From Actinoplanes derwentensis (GTDB taxonomy: Bacteria; Actinomycetota; Actinomycetes; Mycobacteriales; Micromonosporaceae), in the NCBI RefSeq assembly GCF_900104725.1, contig NZ_LT629758.1, forward strand, positions 8,456,001 through 8,520,000: a DNA stretch of 64,000 bases, written 5' to 3'. The translations under genes and the position numbers were made by a program. Positions 7,495 through 15,369 of this stretch are shown piece by piece (the first letter of the stretch is position 1; each line of letters begins with the position of its first letter). A model generated the notes under the pieces. That model ran no database searches, had not been told where the DNA came from, and worked only from the letters and a program-made list of their open reading frames with translations.

Positions 7495-8208
7495 GTGAAG
7501 CGGCTCTGGAGCCGGCTCGGAGTGCGTGCAGCGTCCGTTGGAGTTCTCGCGGCGGGTCTGACCGGTGGTGTCTACCTCGGCCAGGACCGTGACGTTCCGC
7601 AGCAACAGCAGCAGGTCGCGTCGTCGCAGGCCCTCGCCCAGGCGAGCCAGGACGAGTTGCGGCTGCAGCAGCAGTTGCTGAAGGTGCGCGAGGCCAACCA
7701 CGCGGCGGACCGGGCTCATCGGTCGGCCGCCGAAGAGGTCGCCGCCGCCAAGGCCGCCAGCAAGGTGAAGGCTGCCGCGTCCAAGGCGTGGACGGCGGAG
7801 ACCAAGGCCATCGAGGCCAAGAAGGCCGAAGAGGCCAAAAAGAAGGCCGAGGAGGCCGCCGGTCCGGTCGGCTACACCGGTGACATCCCCGAGTCCTGCA
7901 ACGAGTACAGCGGGAGCCGCGAGATCGGCTGCGCCCTGATGCTCGACGCCGGTTTCGATCTTGACCAGTTCCCCTGCCTGGACAAGCTGTGGAAGAAGGA
8001 GAGTGGCTGGAACTACAAGGCCACGAACCAGAGTTCCGGGGCGTACGGCATTCCGCAGTCCCTGCCCGGCAGCAAGATGGCCTCGGCCGGCAGTGACTGG
8101 AAGACCAACCCGGCCACCCAGATCGAGTGGGGTCTCGGCTACATCGAGGGTCGTTACGACACCCCGTGTGGTGCGTGGAGCCACTCGCAGAGTGTGGGCT
8201 GGTACTAG
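7495..8208 (+). CDS. Secreted lytic transglycosylase-domain protein
   Basis: Predicted exported peptidoglycan hydrolase. Residues 1-29 (KRLWSRLGVRAASVGVLAAG) form a signal peptide or anchor. Residues about 35-115 are a Gln/Ala/Lys/Glu-rich coiled-coil (KKAEEAKKKAEEA) likely spanning or lying along the wall. From about 125 a lysozyme-like SLT domain contains the catalytic-type Glu in DKLWKKESGWN, followed by QSSGAYGIPQSLPGSKMA and a WGLGYIEGRY segment typical of actinobacterial SLT proteins. GTG 7495 is supported by AAGGGA 6 bases upstream and by the signal peptide beginning there. A terminator follows. Its leader contains two hairpins, hinting at post-transcriptional control. Confidence 0.85.
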   Translation: MKRLWSRLGVRAASVGVLAAGLTGGVYLGQDRDVPQQQQQVASSQALAQASQDELRLQQQLLKVREANHAADRAHRSAAEEVAAAKAASKVKAAASKAWTAETKAIEAKKAEEAKKKAEEAAGPVGYTGDIPESCNEYSGSREIGCALMLDAGFDLDQFPCLDKLWKKESGWNYKATNQSSGAYGIPQSLPGSKMASAGSDWKTNPATQIEWGLGYIEGRYDTPCGAWSHSQSVGWY

Positions 8209-8224
8209 GTCGTTCAAGCGATGA

Positions 8225-8260
8225 ACGGGGTTGCGCGGCGTTTCGCGTGGCCCCGTTTTT
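8225..8260 (+). terminator. Rho-independent terminator after the lytic transglycosylase gene
   Basis: ACGGGG (8225-8230) pairs with CCCCGT (8251-8256), with a smaller GCG/CGC pairing in the loop, and is followed by a run of five T. This is the only classical hairpin-plus-T terminator seen in the window. Confidence 0.85.
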
Positions 8261-8279
8261 GCTGTGATCCAATGTCCGT

Positions 8280-9056
8280 ATGGTCCGAAAAGCGGCTCTG
8301 GCTCTCTTCGTTCTCACGCTGCCGCTGAGCGGCCTGCCAGCGCGGGCCGACGGGGGCCGGGCCCCGGCTCGTGACGTCGTCGGTGGCGATCTTGCCGGAA
8401 ACGGCAGATTCCCCTGGGCGGTGCGGCTCTCGATGGGCTGTGGCGGTGCTCTGACCGCGCCCCGGGTGGTCCTGACCGCTGGGCACTGCGTCGGGCCGAG
8501 TGGACCCAACGACCGGATCACCGTCACCGCGGGCGCCACCGACCTCAAATCCCGGACCGCGATCACCGTCAAGTCCGTCGAGGTCTACCGGTCACCGGAC
8601 TTCGTCACCGAGACCGCCGGCGACGACTGGGCGGTCGTCCGGCTGGAACGCGATCTCGCGCTGCCGACCCTGCCGATCACCAGCGAGAACGTCGACAAGG
8701 GCGAGTTCACCGTGATGGGCTGGGGCCAGACCCGGGAGACTTCCCTGCTGCAGGAGCGGCGTCTGCACTACGCCACCGTGCCGACGATTCCGGACGACGA
8801 GTGCGCAGCCGCGTACCGCAAAGCCGGAGTCGAACTGGTCCAAGACGAATCGATCTGCGCCGGCCGGCACGGCGTCGACACCTGTCAGGGCGATTCCGGC
8901 GGCCCGATGGTGGCCCGGGACAATACCGGTCGCTGGACCCAGATCGGCATCGTCAGCTGGGGACTGGGCTGCGCCCGCGACGGATATTTCGGCGTCTATA
9001 CCCAGATCGCCAAGTTTCGCACCGAGATCGCCGAGGCAACCCACCGCCTTTCCTGA
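8280..9056 (+). CDS. Secreted trypsin-like serine protease (family S1)
   Basis: Exported endopeptidase. A signal peptide is visible (ALALFVLTLPLSGLPARA, about residues 6-23). The mature chain probably starts at VVGGD (33-37) after a short propeptide. The catalytic triad is present: H69 in LTAGHC, D116 in GDDWAVVRL, S206 in CQGDSGGPM. Cysteine pairs C54/C70 and others fit the chymotrypsin fold, and the S1 pocket Asp six residues before the nucleophile (VDTCQGDS) predicts Arg/Lys specificity. ATG 8280 follows the terminator directly and lacks a strong ribosome-binding site. The downstream rhomboid gene abuts it. Confidence 0.92.
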   Translation: MVRKAALALFVLTLPLSGLPARADGGRAPARDVVGGDLAGNGRFPWAVRLSMGCGGALTAPRVVLTAGHCVGPSGPNDRITVTAGATDLKSRTAITVKSVEVYRSPDFVTETAGDDWAVVRLERDLALPTLPITSENVDKGEFTVMGWGQTRETSLLQERRLHYATVPTIPDDECAAAYRKAGVELVQDESICAGRHGVDTCQGDSGGPMVARDNTGRWTQIGIVSWGLGCARDGYFGVYTQIAKFRTEIAEATHRLS

Positions 9057-9716
9057 GTGGCCGCTTTCAGCTACGCCTGGGACCATCGATACATGGGGTA
9101 CGGCGGTTGGGCAGCAGACGCACGAGCGGACGAGTCGACAAGATTCGGGACCGACGCTTTCTACGCATCACTGGGCCGCGCGTTCGTGACGATGTGCGCC
9201 ATCGTCCCGTTCCTGTTCCTGATCGAGGCGATCGACGTCGCCCTGGGCCCCGGCACCCTGGACCTGGCCGGCGGCATCATCCCGCGCTCCACCGAGGGCA
9301 TCGACGGCATCTTCTTCAGCCCGTTCCTGCACGACGGCTGGGAGCATCTCTACAGCAACTCGATCCCCCTCATCCTGCTGGGCACGTTCGCTCTGGCCGG
9401 CGGCGTCCGCCGCTTCATCTGGTCGACAGTCCTGATCATCGCGGTCTCCGGAGTGGGCGTCTGGTTCATCGGCGACCCCCAGACCGTCGTGGTCGGCGCC
9501 AGCGGCGTGATCTTCGGCTATCTGGGCCTGATCTTCGCCCGCGGCCTGGTCGAACGTAGCTGGTGGCACTTCGCGGTGGCCGGCTTCATCGGCCTCCTGT
9601 ACTGGTACCAGCTCTTCAACGTCCTCCCCACCGACCAGCGAATCTCCTGGCAGGGCCACTTGCTGGGCCTGGTAGGCGGCGTCGTGGCGGCAGTCGTCTT
9701 CCGCCGAAAATCCTGA
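9057..9716 (+). CDS. Rhomboid-family intramembrane serine protease
   Basis: Six-helix membrane protease cleaving single-pass membrane substrates. The catalytic dyad is recognisable: S149 in GASGVIFGYLG and H201 in GHLLGLVGG. The conserved HDGWEHLYSN (92-101) marks the start of helix 2. GTG 9057 directly follows the protease stop (TGA-GTG), which suggests coupling; an ATG at 9093 is an alternative start that removes 12 residues and leaves the domain intact. Adjacent placement with a secreted S1 protease is noted, but a functional link is not established. Confidence 0.88.
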   Translation: MAAFSYAWDHRYMGYGGWAADARADESTRFGTDAFYASLGRAFVTMCAIVPFLFLIEAIDVALGPGTLDLAGGIIPRSTEGIDGIFFSPFLHDGWEHLYSNSIPLILLGTFALAGGVRRFIWSTVLIIAVSGVGVWFIGDPQTVVVGASGVIFGYLGLIFARGLVERSWWHFAVAGFIGLLYWYQLFNVLPTDQRISWQGHLLGLVGGVVAAVVFRRKS

Positions 9717-9796
9717 CCCCTCCTCCGGTACGCTCCACGGCCCCACAACCACACCGGCCAGCCCCGCCCCGTCCCCGCAAGGCAGCCGCGGCTCAA

Positions 9797-9826
9797 GGCC
9801 ACCCCGCGCCAACCGGGCCGAATGCG
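9797..9826 (+). repeat. Dispersed intergenic repeat, copy C
   Basis: Same 30-base unit as copy A with AA for CG in the middle. Upstream, a further stretch including CGGCCCCACAACCACACCGG (9737-9756) is shared with the flank of copy D in opposite orientation, so the full element is about 100 bp. Confidence 0.8.
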
Positions 9827-9878
9827 ATACTTCCGGCACCCCCAACCCCAGTCCCGCCGCTCCAGCTCCGGCATCTCC

Positions 9879-9983
9879 GGATCCCAGTCCGCCGCTCCAG
9901 CGCTGGCGTCTTCGGATCCCAGTCCGCCGCTCCAGCGCTGGCGTCTTCGGATCCCAGTCCGCCGCTCCAGCGCTGGCGTCTTC
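9879..9983. repeat. 35-bp tandem repeat, three perfect copies
   Basis: Unit starts GGATCCCAGTCCGCCGCTCC and ends GCGCTGGCGTCTTC; copies at 9879-9913, 9914-9948 and 9949-9983. A degenerate copy precedes at about 9847-9878. The period is not a multiple of three, so it is not a coding repeat. Confidence 0.9.
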
Positions 9984-10151
9984 GGGTTTCAGTTCCTACG
10001 CATCCCCAGCCCTCGCATCCCCCGGTCCGGCATTCCCAGCCCCCGGTATCCCCTGTCCGGCACCTCCAACCCGGCAGGCCCAACTGGCCGCCTGCAGGCC
10101 GACGAGTTTCGCCCATGCGTGACAAGCCGCAGCTGGCCACACCGCGGCGAG

Positions 10152-11187
10152 TTCAGTCAGTCGTAGCATTTGATCTTGATGGGTCGGTGGGACAGGATGC
10201 CCGCCGTGCGCAACATGTTGACCCTGGTCGATCGTGAAGAGATCTCCCGTGGCTTGGCCGAGGGCCTGGAATTCAAGGAGATTGCCCGGCTGATCAGCCG
10301 GAACCCGTCGGTGGTCTCACGGGACGTGGCCCGCCACGGCGGCCGGGCGGAGTACCGGGCCGTGACTGCGGACCAGTCGGCGCTGACCGGTCGGTTGCGG
10401 CCGAAGGCGTACGCGGTCGACCGGTCACCACGGCTGCGGACGGTGGTCACGCAGCTGCTCAAGGGCGGCTGGTCGCCGGCGTCGATCGCGGGCCGGTTGC
10501 CGCGCGACTACCGCGACGATCAGGCTGTACGGGTGTCACACGAAGCGATCTACCAGTGGGTCTACGCCCAGCCGGTGTCCGCCCTGGCTCGGGAACTGCT
10601 GAAGCTGCGCACCGGCCGGACCGCCCGCCGTTCGGGCCCCCGCCCGGCCCCGGCCCCGCGGATCCGTGAGCCCCGCTACCTCGACGAACGCCCCGCCGAG
10701 GTCGAGGACCGGCAGGTGCCCGGCCACTGGGAAGGCGACCTCGTGATCGGCAAGGCCGGCAGGTCCGCAGTCGCGACCCTGGTCGAGCGGACCTCCCGGA
10801 TGCTGGTCCTGGTCCCGTTGACCGGACGCGACGCGCTGACCGTCGGCGACGCGGTGATCGCCGCCGCCGGAACGCTGCCGCCACAGATCGCCCGCTCGCT
10901 GACCTGGGACTGCGGCTCCGAGATGGCCGGACACGCACGGATCACCGCCGCCGGGCTGCCGGTCTACTTCGCCCGCCCGCACTCACCATGGCAGCGCGGC
11001 AGCAACGAGAACGCGAACCGCATCCTGCGCGAGTACTTCCCGAAAGGCGTCCCGATCACATCAGATCCGAAATACCTGGCAATGGTGGCTTCCGAAATCA
11101 ATGACCGACCCCGTAAGATCCACAATTGGAAGAAGCCCTCCGAGATATTCGCCGAACTCGTAGAGGCAAATGCTTCGACTGCCTGAA
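10152..11187 (+). mobile_element. IS30-family insertion sequence with imperfect terminal inverted repeats
   Basis: Terminal inverted repeats of 21 bp match at 19 positions: left end 10152-10172 (TTCAGTCAGTCG, then AGCATTTG), right end 11167-11187 on the reverse strand (TTCAGGCAGTCG, then AGCATTTG). They bracket one transposase gene whose stop codon lies inside the right repeat. A few bases beyond the repeats also pair, so the exact tips could be 10149/11190. Beyond the ends, CCGCAGCTGGCCAC occurs as a direct repeat at 10127-10140 and 11193-11206. The element appears intact. Confidence 0.85.
10179..11186 (+). CDS. IS30-family transposase
   Basis: DDE transposase of the IS30 family. The N-terminal helix-turn-helix (LVDREEISRGLAEG, then IARLISRNPSVVSRDVARHG, about residues 15-50) binds the ends. 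The catalytic core has the first Asp in GHWEGDLVIGK, the second in LTWDCGSEMAGH and the Glu in QRGSNENANRILREYFP. Full length for the family (335 residues from this start). ATG 10179 is the first standard start after the left inverted repeat; ATG 10197 or 10215 are possible and no ribosome-binding site discriminates between them. No frameshift is seen, so the element may still be active. Confidence 0.92.
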   Translation: MGRWDRMPAVRNMLTLVDREEISRGLAEGLEFKEIARLISRNPSVVSRDVARHGGRAEYRAVTADQSALTGRLRPKAYAVDRSPRLRTVVTQLLKGGWSPASIAGRLPRDYRDDQAVRVSHEAIYQWVYAQPVSALARELLKLRTGRTARRSGPRPAPAPRIREPRYLDERPAEVEDRQVPGHWEGDLVIGKAGRSAVATLVERTSRMLVLVPLTGRDALTVGDAVIAAAGTLPPQIARSLTWDCGSEMAGHARITAAGLPVYFARPHSPWQRGSNENANRILREYFPKGVPITSDPKYLAMVASEINDRPRKIHNWKKPSEIFAELVEANASTA

Positions 11188-11559
11188 TCTGCCCGCAGCT
11201 GGCCACGGGAGCCATGTTGATTTGCGGTTCGATCCGCCAAGACCGCGAAATCAAGAGCTTTTGTCTGACAGCAACACCAGCACGGGTGGTTGATTTCCCC
11301 CGAGGTCCGCTGCGCTGCGGAGCGGCGGAGTGGTCGAGGCCAGCGGCTGTCGACATTCGAACTTTCAAGAAGCGTCAATGGAACGTTTCTCGGCGGCTAG
11401 GTGGAGACGTGCCGAAGATTCTTCTCAAAGCGGCTGCCTAATTTTTCTGAACAGGGCGGCGAGGGGAATATCTGCGGCCAATTCAGGGGCGGTGGCGACA
11501 CCGATTCCCCGAACACGAACCACCTCATGCCGGCTACCGCGATGTCTGGCTTCCTTCAG
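11188..11559. other. Intergenic region of lower GC beside the IS element
   Basis: No gene recognised. These 372 bases are visibly richer in A and T than the housekeeping regions and lie between the IS30 right end and the stop of the orphan repeat gene. It contains the second CCGCAGCTGGCCAC (11193-11206). Short open frames on both strands have no conserved features. Confidence 0.5.
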
Positions 11560-12489
11560 TCATACCACTCTCAGAACTCTCCGCACGAAGCACAAATGAT
11601 CCGACGAAGACCTGAATGGTTGTTCGCCGGCCATCGCGCAATGACCACCACGGACACGGTCGCCCGGAAACACGCCGAGTGTCACCGTGACCGAAACCCG
11701 ACCGGCACCATACTCATTCAATAAAGACCCACCCCGGCCCGATCGAACCAGCGACGTTCCCAACCGAGGACCGACCGGCGCAAGAACGAACCGCGCCCGT
11801 CCACCAGTGCCTGCCGCCCGTCGAGCGGAAGCCCCGAACCGCAGCCCCGAGACCGAAGTCGCAGTCGCTACCTGAGCAACTACCGAATCGCAGACCGGAG
11901 GCCCCAGCTCCGGCTCCGGCCCTACCTCGGCCTCTAGCTCCGACTCAGATTCCAAGTGCGACTTGGATTCCAGCTCCAGCTCGGGTTCCGGCTCAGGCCC
12001 CAGCTTTGGTTCCGGGTCCTGCTCGGGTTCCGGCCCTGGCTCGGGTCCCAGTTCCGGGGCCGCTTTTAGCTCCGGCGGCGGTGTGGAGAGAGTCTGCGGA
12101 GTCGGCTGAACAGGCTGAGCAACTGCCACATCGCAGGTCGGGGGCTCCATCGCCATCGCCATCGCTGGTTTCATCGCCATTGCTGGTTTCATCGCCATTG
12201 CTGGTTTCATCGCCATTGCTGGTTCCATCGCCATTGCCGGCTTCAGCTCCGATGGTGGTGCGGGCGGAGTCGGCGGAGCGAGAGAAGCCAGCCACTCGCG
12301 ATCCTCGTTGGAGAGGGACATGAATTCGCTTGCACGGATGCGGCGAAGTTTCTCGGCGTGGCGGAGTTGAAGCCCCCAAGCGCGACGCCTCTCGTGATCG
12401 CGACGAAACTCGTCGCGATCAGGACAATAGTTCTTCGACTTGGTCCGATCGCGCATTCCCGCAACGCTGAACAGTGCTGATTGGCTCAT
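11560..12489 (-). CDS. Orphan protein with basic N-terminus and MAMKPA / EPEPE repeats
   Basis: Not recognised. A compact charged N-terminal segment (residues about 12-55: MRDRTKSKNYCPDRDEF..., HAEKLRRIRASEF) looks like a small helical domain. It is followed by five near-perfect AMAMKP-type units (about 80-105), a Pro/Gln/Thr linker, and a long Glu-Pro/Glu-Leu tract (about 140-185). The last 120 residues have no clear composition bias towards a fold and may be read-through of non-coding sequence. ATG 12489 was chosen because GGGAG lies 9 bases upstream. The hexapeptide repeats come from an 18-bp DNA repeat at about 12140-12240. Codon use and GC are unlike neighbours, and it sits next to an IS30 copy, so acquisition by transfer is plausible. 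Confidence 0.5.
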   Translation of the reverse strand: MSQSALFSVAGMRDRTKSKNYCPDRDEFRRDHERRRAWGLQLRHAEKLRRIRASEFMSLSNEDREWLASLAPPTPPAPPSELKPAMAMEPAMAMKPAMAMKPAMAMKPAMAMAMEPPTCDVAVAQPVQPTPQTLSTPPPELKAAPELGPEPGPEPEQDPEPKLGPEPEPELELESKSHLESESELEAEVGPEPELGPPVCDSVVAQVATATSVSGLRFGASARRAAGTGGRARFVLAPVGPRLGTSLVRSGRGGSLLNEYGAGRVSVTVTLGVFPGDRVRGGHCAMAGEQPFRSSSDHLCFVRRVLRVV

Positions 12490-12820
12490 ACATAAATTCT
12501 CCCGAAGTCCCGTAGGAAACTGTAAGAGGAGGATCGTGCCAAACTGTCGAACTTTCCAATCGGGAAGCGGTCGCATTCCTGGACGTAGGATGCCGTTGAG
12601 GTAGCTGCGGAGCTACCGTTATGTCGGTTTTTGTGAATGAGGAAGATTTGGGCGAGAGCCCGACGCAATCGCATATCCAGTCATGCTCGACGTGACTGAA
12701 CAGACTCGCCGAATCCGCGGCGGTGATGTCTATTCCGCGTAGGTATCGACCGCTCAAAGGGTGTGGCCGGTCAGGGGGAATCCTTGAATACGCGAAGTCG
12801 TTCGATCCGCAGCTCAACTG

Positions 12821-12930
12821 GCCGCAAGCCGCAAGCCGCAAGCCGCAAGCCGCAAGCCGCACGCAAGCAGGAGCCGCAAGCCGCACGCAAGCAGGAGCCG
12901 CAAGCCGGGAGCCGGGAGCCGGGAGCCGAG
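12821..12930. repeat. Heptamer-based slippage array
   Basis: GCCGCAA repeats five times (12821-12855), then a 24-bp composite unit (GCCGCACGCAAGCAGGAG plus GCCGCAA-like end) occurs twice from 12856, then GCCGGGA repeats three times. The pattern suggests successive slippage from one heptamer. Confidence 0.85.
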
Positions 12931-12985
12931 GGGCGGTGGAGAGGAGCGCGGGGTGGCGCGGCGCGGTGCGGGGTGGCCTTGGGGT

Positions 12986-13015
12986 CGCATTCGGCCCGGC
13001 GGGCGCGGGGTGGCC
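12986..13015 (-). repeat. Dispersed intergenic repeat, copy D
   Basis: Reverse-strand copy identical over 30 bases to copy A at 4312-4341. Its flank to about 13085 matches the flank of copy C, including CCGGTGTGGTTGTGGGGCCG (13058-13077). Confidence 0.85.
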
Positions 13016-13150
13016 CTGACCGGCGCCTGCCTCGCGCGGACGAGGCAGGGCGGGCCGGTGTGGTTGTGGGGCCGTCTGGCGTACCGGCGCGTGGTGGTCC
13101 GGACCTGCGACAGCCCGGACCGGATCGCACGCGTCGGAAGATGGGAACGT

Positions 13151-13216
13151 CTGCGTCAGGAGACAGGATCCCCTGCGTCAGGAGAAGGGATCCCCTGCGT
13201 TGGAAGATCTGCTCCG
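13151..13216. repeat. 22-bp tandem repeat, about three copies
   Basis: Units start CTGCGTCAGGAGA and end GGATCCC at 13151-13172 and 13173-13194; a diverged third follows from 13195. Confidence 0.8.
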
Positions 13217-13267
13217 CTGTGGTCGATCGCTGTGGTGGATCGGACCGGATGGAGGGCTGGGGCTGGG

Positions 13268-14305
13268 TTAGAGGATCGGCTCGCCCATCGGGACCGTCGG
13301 GAGGTGGCCGTCGAAGTCGACCGCTGAGTAAAGGGCCAGTTTCTCCAAGCGGTGGTAGGAGTCGATGACCCGGATCGTGCCGCTCTTGGAGCGCATCACG
13401 ATGGACTGGGTGTGGGCGCCGCCGGCGCGGTAGCGGACGCCTTTGAGTAGGTCGCCGCTGGTTACGCCGGTGGCTACGAAGAAGCAGTTGTCGCCGGTGA
13501 CCAGGTCGTCGGTGCTCAGGACTCGGTCCAGGTCGTGGCCGCCGGCGATGGCCTTCTCGCGTTCGGCGTCGTCTAGGGGCCACAGTTTGGCCTGGATCGT
13601 GCCGCCTAGACACTTCAGGGCGCATGCTGCGGTGATGCCCTCGGGGGTGCCGCCGACGCCCATCAGCACGTCGACGTCAGTCTCCAGGCTGGCTGCGGCG
13701 ATGGCGCCGGCGATGTCGCCGTCCGAGATGAACTTGATGTTGGCTCCTGCGTGCCGGACCTCTTCGACCAGTTTCGAGTGGCGTGGCCGGTCCAAGATGC
13801 ACACCGTGACGTCGGAGACGCTGGAGCGTTTGGCTTTCGCGATGCGCCGTAGGTTCTCCTTGACGCCGGCGTTGATGTCGACGACGTCGGCGCAGTCGGG
13901 GCCGACCGCGATCTTGTCCATGTAGAAGACGGCGCTCGGGTCGAACATGGCGCCCCGCTCGGCGACCGCGAGCACCGCGATCGAACCGGGCATGCCCTTG
14001 CTCATCAGTGTGGTGCCGTCGACCGGGTCGACCGCGACGTCCACCTCGGGGCCGGTGCCGTCGCCGACTCGTTCGCCGTTGAAGAGCATTGGCGCTTCGT
14101 CTTTCTCGCCTTCGCCGATGACGACGACGCCCTGCATCTGGATCGAGTTGATGAGCTTGCGCATGGCGTCGACGGCGGCACCGTCACCGCCGTTCTTGTC
14201 ACCGCGGCCGACCCAGCGGCCGGCGGCCATCGCCGCGGCTTCGGTCACACGGACCAGGTCGAGGGCGATGTTGCGGTCCAGATCCTGAGGGACTCGGGCT
14301 GGCAC
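13268..14305 (-). CDS. glpX: Fructose-1,6-bisphosphatase, class II
   Basis: Hydrolyses fructose 1,6-bisphosphate to fructose 6-phosphate in gluconeogenesis, pairing functionally with PEP carboxykinase at 1.4 kb. Class II (GlpX) motifs: [15 protein letters not shown] (about 35-49), [14 protein letters not shown] (about 60-73), the metal-binding [13 protein letters not shown] (about 91-103), and [21 protein letters not shown] (substrate loop, about 215-235). Length 345 fits the family. The ATG has GAGGAGG upstream. Divergent from the DUF4245 gene, as in other actinobacteria. Confidence 0.96.
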   Translation of the reverse strand: MPARVPQDLDRNIALDLVRVTEAAAMAAGRWVGRGDKNGGDGAAVDAMRKLINSIQMQGVVVIGEGEKDEAPMLFNGERVGDGTGPEVDVAVDPVDGTTLMSKGMPGSIAVLAVAERGAMFDPSAVFYMDKIAVGPDCADVVDINAGVKENLRRIAKAKRSSVSDVTVCILDRPRHSKLVEEVRHAGANIKFISDGDIAGAIAAASLETDVDVLMGVGGTPEGITAACALKCLGGTIQAKLWPLDDAEREKAIAGGHDLDRVLSTDDLVTGDNCFFVATGVTSGDLLKGVRYRAGGAHTQSIVMRSKSGTIRVIDSYHRLEKLALYSAVDFDGHLPTVPMGEPIL

Positions 14306-14413
14306 GGGCGGCCTCCTCGCGACGTTGCGGGGCTAGGTGCCGACTGGCCGGTCACCCGAGGTGATCAGCGAGCCGGAGCCTAGATTCGTCTTCCGATCCT
14401 GGCATCCGAGGAC

Positions 14414-15160
14414 GTGCCAAGTCTCGGTTCAGCGACATGGTTAACAATGGGCTTCGTGGAACCAGCCTCTTCCCCAGCTCCGGCCCAGGACGAAACCACG
14501 ACCCAGGCGGCGGGCGCGGCCGTGGACCCGGTCTGGGCGGGCGCTGCCCCAGCCGACGCGGCCGTGGACCCGGTCCCGGCTGGCGAAGGCGCGAACCCGG
14601 CCCCGGCCGTGGAGGCCGAGGAACAGGACCCGGTGCCGCGTCTCGCCCCCAAGGAAGGCCGCCGCCCGCGCGACATGATCATCTCGCTGCTGGTGCTGCT
14701 GGTTCCGATCGCGCTGGTGATGGGTTTCTACCGGGTGGTGCTGGAGGGCGACCGGCCGGTCTCGATCGACCCGGCCTCGTCGATCGACCTGGCGTCGCGC
14801 CAGTTCCCGGTGACCGTGCCGGTGGGGCTGACCGAGGACCAGGACTGGCACGTCACGTCGGCGAACTTCCGCCGGGAGAACGACGGGGCCACTCTGCGAC
14901 TCGGTTACGTCCCGCCGAGCGACAAGGCGATCCTGATGATCCAGAGCAGCGTGGACCCGAGCATCCTGGTCCCGGCCGAGGTCGGCAAACAGGGTCAGCG
15001 GACCGGAACCTTCCGCACCGACCAGCGGACCTGGCTGCAGTACTCCGGGCGGACCGGCGAGACCGCTCTGATCGCGACCGAGCCGGACCGGACCATCGTG
15101 CTCATCGGCGCCAGCGGCGACACCGAGAACCTGGAGAAGCTGGCCACCGCACTGCCCTGA
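14414..15160 (+). CDS. DUF4245-family membrane-anchored protein
   Basis: Conserved actinobacterial protein of unknown function, usually next to glpX, as here. The N-terminal 85 residues are Ala/Pro-rich with a short duplicated AAVDPV(W/P)AG motif. One transmembrane helix (IISLLVLLVPIALVMGFYRVV, about 89-109) is followed by an extracytoplasmic domain (about 120-248) with the family features WHVTSANFR, LRLGYV, and a TWLQY segment. The start is undecided: GTG 14414 gives the longest protein, while ATG 14447 removes 11 residues; neither has a good ribosome-binding site and the difference lies outside conserved sequence. Confidence 0.82.
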   Translation: MPSLGSATWLTMGFVEPASSPAPAQDETTTQAAGAAVDPVWAGAAPADAAVDPVPAGEGANPAPAVEAEEQDPVPRLAPKEGRRPRDMIISLLVLLVPIALVMGFYRVVLEGDRPVSIDPASSIDLASRQFPVTVPVGLTEDQDWHVTSANFRRENDGATLRLGYVPPSDKAILMIQSSVDPSILVPAEVGKQGQRTGTFRTDQRTWLQYSGRTGETALIATEPDRTIVLIGASGDTENLEKLATALP

Positions 15161-15165
15161 CCGGG

Positions 15166-15369
15166 TCATTCGTCGGCTCGGGCCGCGCGGGCGGTCTCGA
15201 TGCGCGCCCGTGCGCCGTCGAGCCGCTGCCGGCAGATGTCGGCCAGTTTCTCGCCGCGCTCCCACAGGGCCAGCGACTCCTCCAGGCTGCCGCCGCCCCG
15301 TTCCAGCCGCTCGACCACCTCGGCCAGCTCGGTCCGGGCCTGCTCGTAGGTCATCTTGTCGTCGCTCAT
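15166..15369 (-). CDS. xseB: Exodeoxyribonuclease VII small subunit
   Basis: Small subunit of the single-strand-specific exonuclease made with XseA. It is 67 residues, normal for XseB, with the family pattern MTYEQARTELAEVVERLE (6-23), GGGSLEESLALWERGEKL (25-42) and CRQRLDGAR (47-55). The ATG overlaps the xseA stop by four bases (ATGA at 15366-15369), so translation is coupled in the order xseA-xseB. Confidence 0.95.
   Translation of the reverse strand: MSDDKMTYEQARTELAEVVERLERGGGSLEESLALWERGEKLADICRQRLDGARARIETARAARADE

Larger units (their letters stand above)
9717..10151. other. Gene-free, repeat-bearing intergenic region before the IS element
   Basis: No gene is credible in these 435 bases. 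It contains copy C of the dispersed repeat with a longer conserved flank (about 9729-9826), a 35-bp unit repeated three times (9879-9983), and a 14-base sequence CCGCAGCTGGCCAC (10127-10140) that recurs just beyond the other end of the IS element. Composition is C-rich on this strand. Confidence 0.65.
12490..13267. other. Gene-free, repeat-dense region between orphan gene and glpX
   Basis: These 778 bases hold no gene I can support. They contain a heptamer-derived array (12821-12930), copy D of the dispersed repeat with its extended flank (12986 to about 13085), and a 22-bp tandem repeat (13151-13216). The first 300 bases are lower in GC and probably include the promoter of the leftward orphan gene. 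Confidence 0.6.

Noticed and set aside
9879..9983. Proline-rich coding repeats in long open frames across 9563-10237
   Set aside because: The 35-bp period changes frame at each unit, the frames run antisense or out of phase with the rhomboid and transposase genes, and the composition is that of untranslated GC-rich repeat.
10127..11206. 14-bp direct repeats as the target-site duplication of the IS30 copy
   Set aside because: They are offset 11 and 5 bases from the inverted-repeat ends, and IS30 elements normally duplicate 2-3 bp, so they are not accepted as the duplication.
12419..13019. Small proteins rich in Ala-Ser-Arg-Lys-Pro-Gln repeats
   Set aside because: They arise from the GCCGCAA heptamer array in whatever frame is read, have no ribosome-binding site, and lack conserved sequence.
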